From Thermococcus sp. (lineage in GTDB: Archaea; Methanobacteriota_B; Thermococci; Thermococcales; Thermococcaceae): a stretch of 64,000 nt of DNA. Position numbers and translations under genes: made by a program. The notes below the pieces were generated by a model, which searched no databases, was not told where the DNA came from, and saw only the letters and a program-made list of their open reading frames with translations. This document shows, one piece after another, positions 61,611 through 64,000 of the stretch (position 1 is the stretch's first letter; each line of letters begins with the position of its first letter). The stretch covers positions 57,071-121,070 of the forward strand of contig NZ_JAMOQU010000072.1 of NCBI RefSeq assembly GCF_027063845.1, read 5' to 3'.

Positions 61611-62876
61611 ATGGTCCAACTTGAGAAGGTTTTGAGAGAAGTCGAAGGCCTGAGGGACGAGATGGTAAAGACGCTCGTCGAGCTGATTAAGATTCCGGCC
61701 ATAAGCCCCGACTACGGTGGTGAGGGCGAATACGACAAGGCCCAGAAGCTTCTTGAGATTATTAAGGACTGGCCCTTCGATAAGGTCGAGGTCTACAACG
61801 CCCCCGATGAGAGGGCCAAGAAGGGGGTCAGGCCGAACATATTGGCCTATTACTACGGCGAGAAAGGCGAGGAAAGCGAGAGACTCTGGATTCTCACCCA
61901 CCTCGACGTCGTTCCGCCCGGGGACCTGAGCAAGTGGACCGTTACGGAACCCTTCAAACCGCTCGTCAAGGACGGCAAGGTCTATGGGCGCGGAAGCGAG
62001 GACAACGGGCAGAGTTTGGTTGCTTCGCTTTATGCAGTGAAGGCCATGATGAACCTCGGAATAAGGCCGAAGAAGACAGTTATCCTTGCCTTCGTCAGCG
62101 ACGAGGAAACCGGGAGCAAGTACGGAATCGAATGGTTGATGAGGGAGCACCCGGAGCTCTTCAGGGAAGATGACCTCGTTCTCGTCCCCGACGGTGGAAA
62201 CGAGGACGGAACGTTCATAGAAGTCGCTGAAAAGGGAATCCTCTGGTTCAAGCTAAGGGTCAGGGGCCAGCAGGTGCACGCGAGCATGCCGGACAAGGGC
62301 CTGAACGCACACCGCGTTGCACTTGATTTGGCCTACAACCTCGACAAAAGGCTTCACGAGAAGTACAGCGAGAGGGACGAACTCTTCGAGCCAGCTGAGA
62401 GCACCTTCGAGCCGACGATGGGAGGGAATCCAGCAGACAGCCCCAACATAATCCCCGGTGAGCACGAGGTCGTTTTTGACTGCAGGGTTCTGCCGAGGTA
62501 CAGCCTCGACGATATCCTCAAGGACATCGAGGGCATCGTGGAAGAAGTTAAGGAAAGGCACAGGAAGGAGCTTGACGGGAAGGTTCTCCCAGAAATCGAG
62601 GTGGAGATTCTTCAGAGGGCAGACCCGGCCCCGCCGACCGACCCGAAGGGCGAGATAGTGAAACTCCTGAAGGAGGCGATAAAAGAACTCCGCGGAAAGG
62701 AAGCCAAGGTCGGTGGAATAGGCGGTGGAACCTTCGCGGCGTTCTTCAGGAGGAAGGGGATTCCAGCGGTTGTCTGGGCGACGCTCGACGAGATGGCACA
62801 CCAGCCCAACGAGTACGCGAAGATTGACAACATGGTCGAAGACGCCAAGGTAATGGCCTACCTCGCCCTGCGCTGA
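61611..62876 (+). CDS. M20 family metallopeptidase (dipeptidase/DapE-like)
   Basis: MVQLEKVLREVEGLRDEMVKTLVELIKIPAISPDYGGEGEY; THLDVVPPGD; start internal to long ORF 60822-62876. Confidence 0.9.
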   Translation: MVQLEKVLREVEGLRDEMVKTLVELIKIPAISPDYGGEGEYDKAQKLLEIIKDWPFDKVEVYNAPDERAKKGVRPNILAYYYGEKGEESERLWILTHLDVVPPGDLSKWTVTEPFKPLVKDGKVYGRGSEDNGQSLVASLYAVKAMMNLGIRPKKTVILAFVSDEETGSKYGIEWLMREHPELFREDDLVLVPDGGNEDGTFIEVAEKGILWFKLRVRGQQVHASMPDKGLNAHRVALDLAYNLDKRLHEKYSERDELFEPAESTFEPTMGGNPADSPNIIPGEHEVVFDCRVLPRYSLDDILKDIEGIVEEVKERHRKELDGKVLPEIEVEILQRADPAPPTDPKGEIVKLLKEAIKELRGKEAKVGGIGGGTFAAFFRRKGIPAVVWATLDEMAHQPNEYAKIDNMVEDAKVMAYLALR

Positions 62877-62912
62877 GCGAAAGCCTTTTCTTTCCAGTTT
62901 CCACCTCTTTTC

Positions 62913-63656
62913 ATGCCCCTCTGGAAGGACGGGAAGCTCGGACTGCCGGTAAAGGAAGCAGTAAAGCTCTTTCCGGAGCTGAAGGACTACCTTGACGAGC
63001 GAGGAAGGCTCGACTTCTCGAACAGGAAAGCCAGAATACTCTACAACAGGGTGATAGCGAAGGCCCTCTTTGGGCTTGATATCGACTATCACCCGCGTGG
63101 ACTTGTAACGCCTCCAATATCGCGCTACCTCTTCCTCAAGACGTTTCTCAAGGGAGGAGAAAAGGTTCTGGAGATTGGAACCGGGCACACCGCGATGATG
63201 GCGCTTATGGCCGACAAACTCTTCAATTGCGAGGTAACGGCCACGGAGCTGGACGATGAGTTCTTCGAGTACGCGCGGAGGAACATCGAGCGGAACCTCG
63301 CCAAGGTCAGGCTAATCAAGAGCAACGGGGGGATAATCCGGGGAGTAGTTCCCGAAGACGAGCGCTTCGACGTAATTTTTTCGGCTCCACCATACTACGA
63401 GAGGCCGACGAAGGGAGTTCTCACGGAGGGGGAAGGCGTTGGCGGGGGAAAGTACGGCGAGGCCTTCTCGGTAAAGCTGATAGAGGAAGCGAGGGACTAC
63501 CTGCGGCCCGGCGGAAGGGTGGCCCTCTTCCTGCCCGACAAAGAACCGCTAATCAGGGCGATATCAGAAAGGGGAAGCGAGCTGGGCTACTCGGTGAGGG
63601 ACGTTCGGTTTAGAGCTGGAACGAGGTGGAGGCACAGTTTGATATTGGGACTGTGA
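62913..63656 (+). CDS. RlmF/PrmC-like SAM-dependent methyltransferase
   Basis: VLEIGTGHTAMMALMADKLF; FSAPPYYERPTKGVL. Confidence 0.85.
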   Translation: MPLWKDGKLGLPVKEAVKLFPELKDYLDERGRLDFSNRKARILYNRVIAKALFGLDIDYHPRGLVTPPISRYLFLKTFLKGGEKVLEIGTGHTAMMALMADKLFNCEVTATELDDEFFEYARRNIERNLAKVRLIKSNGGIIRGVVPEDERFDVIFSAPPYYERPTKGVLTEGEGVGGGKYGEAFSVKLIEEARDYLRPGGRVALFLPDKEPLIRAISERGSELGYSVRDVRFRAGTRWRHSLILGL

Positions 63657-63670
63657 AGAAGAAAAGCGAA

Positions 63671-63736
63671 GGGACTCCGACCGTGGGCGTCTCAGCACTT
63701 GGCCCTCAGTGGAGGTGCTTTCTCGTCATCGTCCCG
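63671..63736 (-). ncRNA. Probable C/D box guide RNA
   Basis: Minus strand GGGAC-GATGACGA-GAAAGCACCTCCA-CTGA-GGGCCAAG-TGCTGAG-ACGCCCACGGT-CGGA-GTCCC; terminal stem GGGAC/GTCCC, C, D', C', D-like boxes. Confidence 0.45.
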
Positions 63737-63740
63737 AGTT

Positions 63741-64000
63741 TCAGTGCATATCCTCAACGTAGAGGAAGAGGCACTTAAGGTATTCGGTGTCCTTCGAGGC
63801 CATGAGTATCGGGTGGTCAGGGGCCTGAGTCCTGTAGGGCTCAAGCATCTTGAGGAACTTGCCGGCCTTTGCGCCAGCGGCGATTACCATATCCTTGAAG
63901 GCCTGCATGTCAACGTGCTGGGAGCAGGAGCATGTTACGAGGATTCCGCCCTCCTTAACGAGCTTCAGGCCGGCGTAGTTCACGTTGAAGTACGCCCTGA
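63741..64000 (-). CDS. Class I SAM rRNA (cytosine-C5) methyltransferase, RlmI-like, C-terminal part
   Basis: YAGLKLVKEGGILVTCSCSQHVDMQAFKDMV...YRTQAPDHPILMASKDTEYLKCLFLYVEDMH; start beyond window. Confidence 0.88.
   Translation of the reverse strand, partial: RAYFNVNYAGLKLVKEGGILVTCSCSQHVDMQAFKDMVIAAGAKAGKFLKMLEPYRTQAPDHPILMASKDTEYLKCLFLYVEDMH

Overview
This is a chromosomal segment of a hyperthermophilic archaeon of the order Thermococcales, judged from protein families, gene order and promoter style. It contains ordinary core genes: CetZ, TYW1, S27ae/S24e/Spt4/Rpo7, inorganic pyrophosphatase, class II RNR, CCA-adding enzyme, IleRS, GlgA with a TrmB-family regulator, GlmM, an M20 peptidase, and tRNA-Gln/Ile/Glu. 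Between them are four accessory zones. (1) 7.1-12.1 kb: a DUF1102/TasA-like surface-fibre operon with its own signal peptidase, local HTH regulators and an unusually structured 5' leader. (2) 13.6-33.7 kb: an AglB N-glycosylation/surface-polysaccharide island with an AT-rich core, an HprK-like P-loop protein, a HepT/MntA module and an ATPase pseudogene. (3) 48.5-53.6 kb: a gene graveyard with a frameshifted GT2, a truncated pilin-like ORF and a VapBC ghost, next to an intact ATPase + VapBC + membrane-protein unit bounded by a 47-bp direct repeat. (4) 59.4-60.6 kb: a single AT-rich orphan gene. Two guide RNAs not visible in the ORF track were also found: an H/ACA RNA at ~44.55 kb with a self-consistent predicted 23S target, and a probable C/D RNA at ~63.7 kb. 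The strongest novelty candidate is the ~140-nt leader of the major DUF1102 fibre subunit (11.20-11.34 kb), which encodes mutually exclusive SD-sequestering and anti-sequestering helices. All assignments come from reading the sequence by eye; no database or folding program was run.
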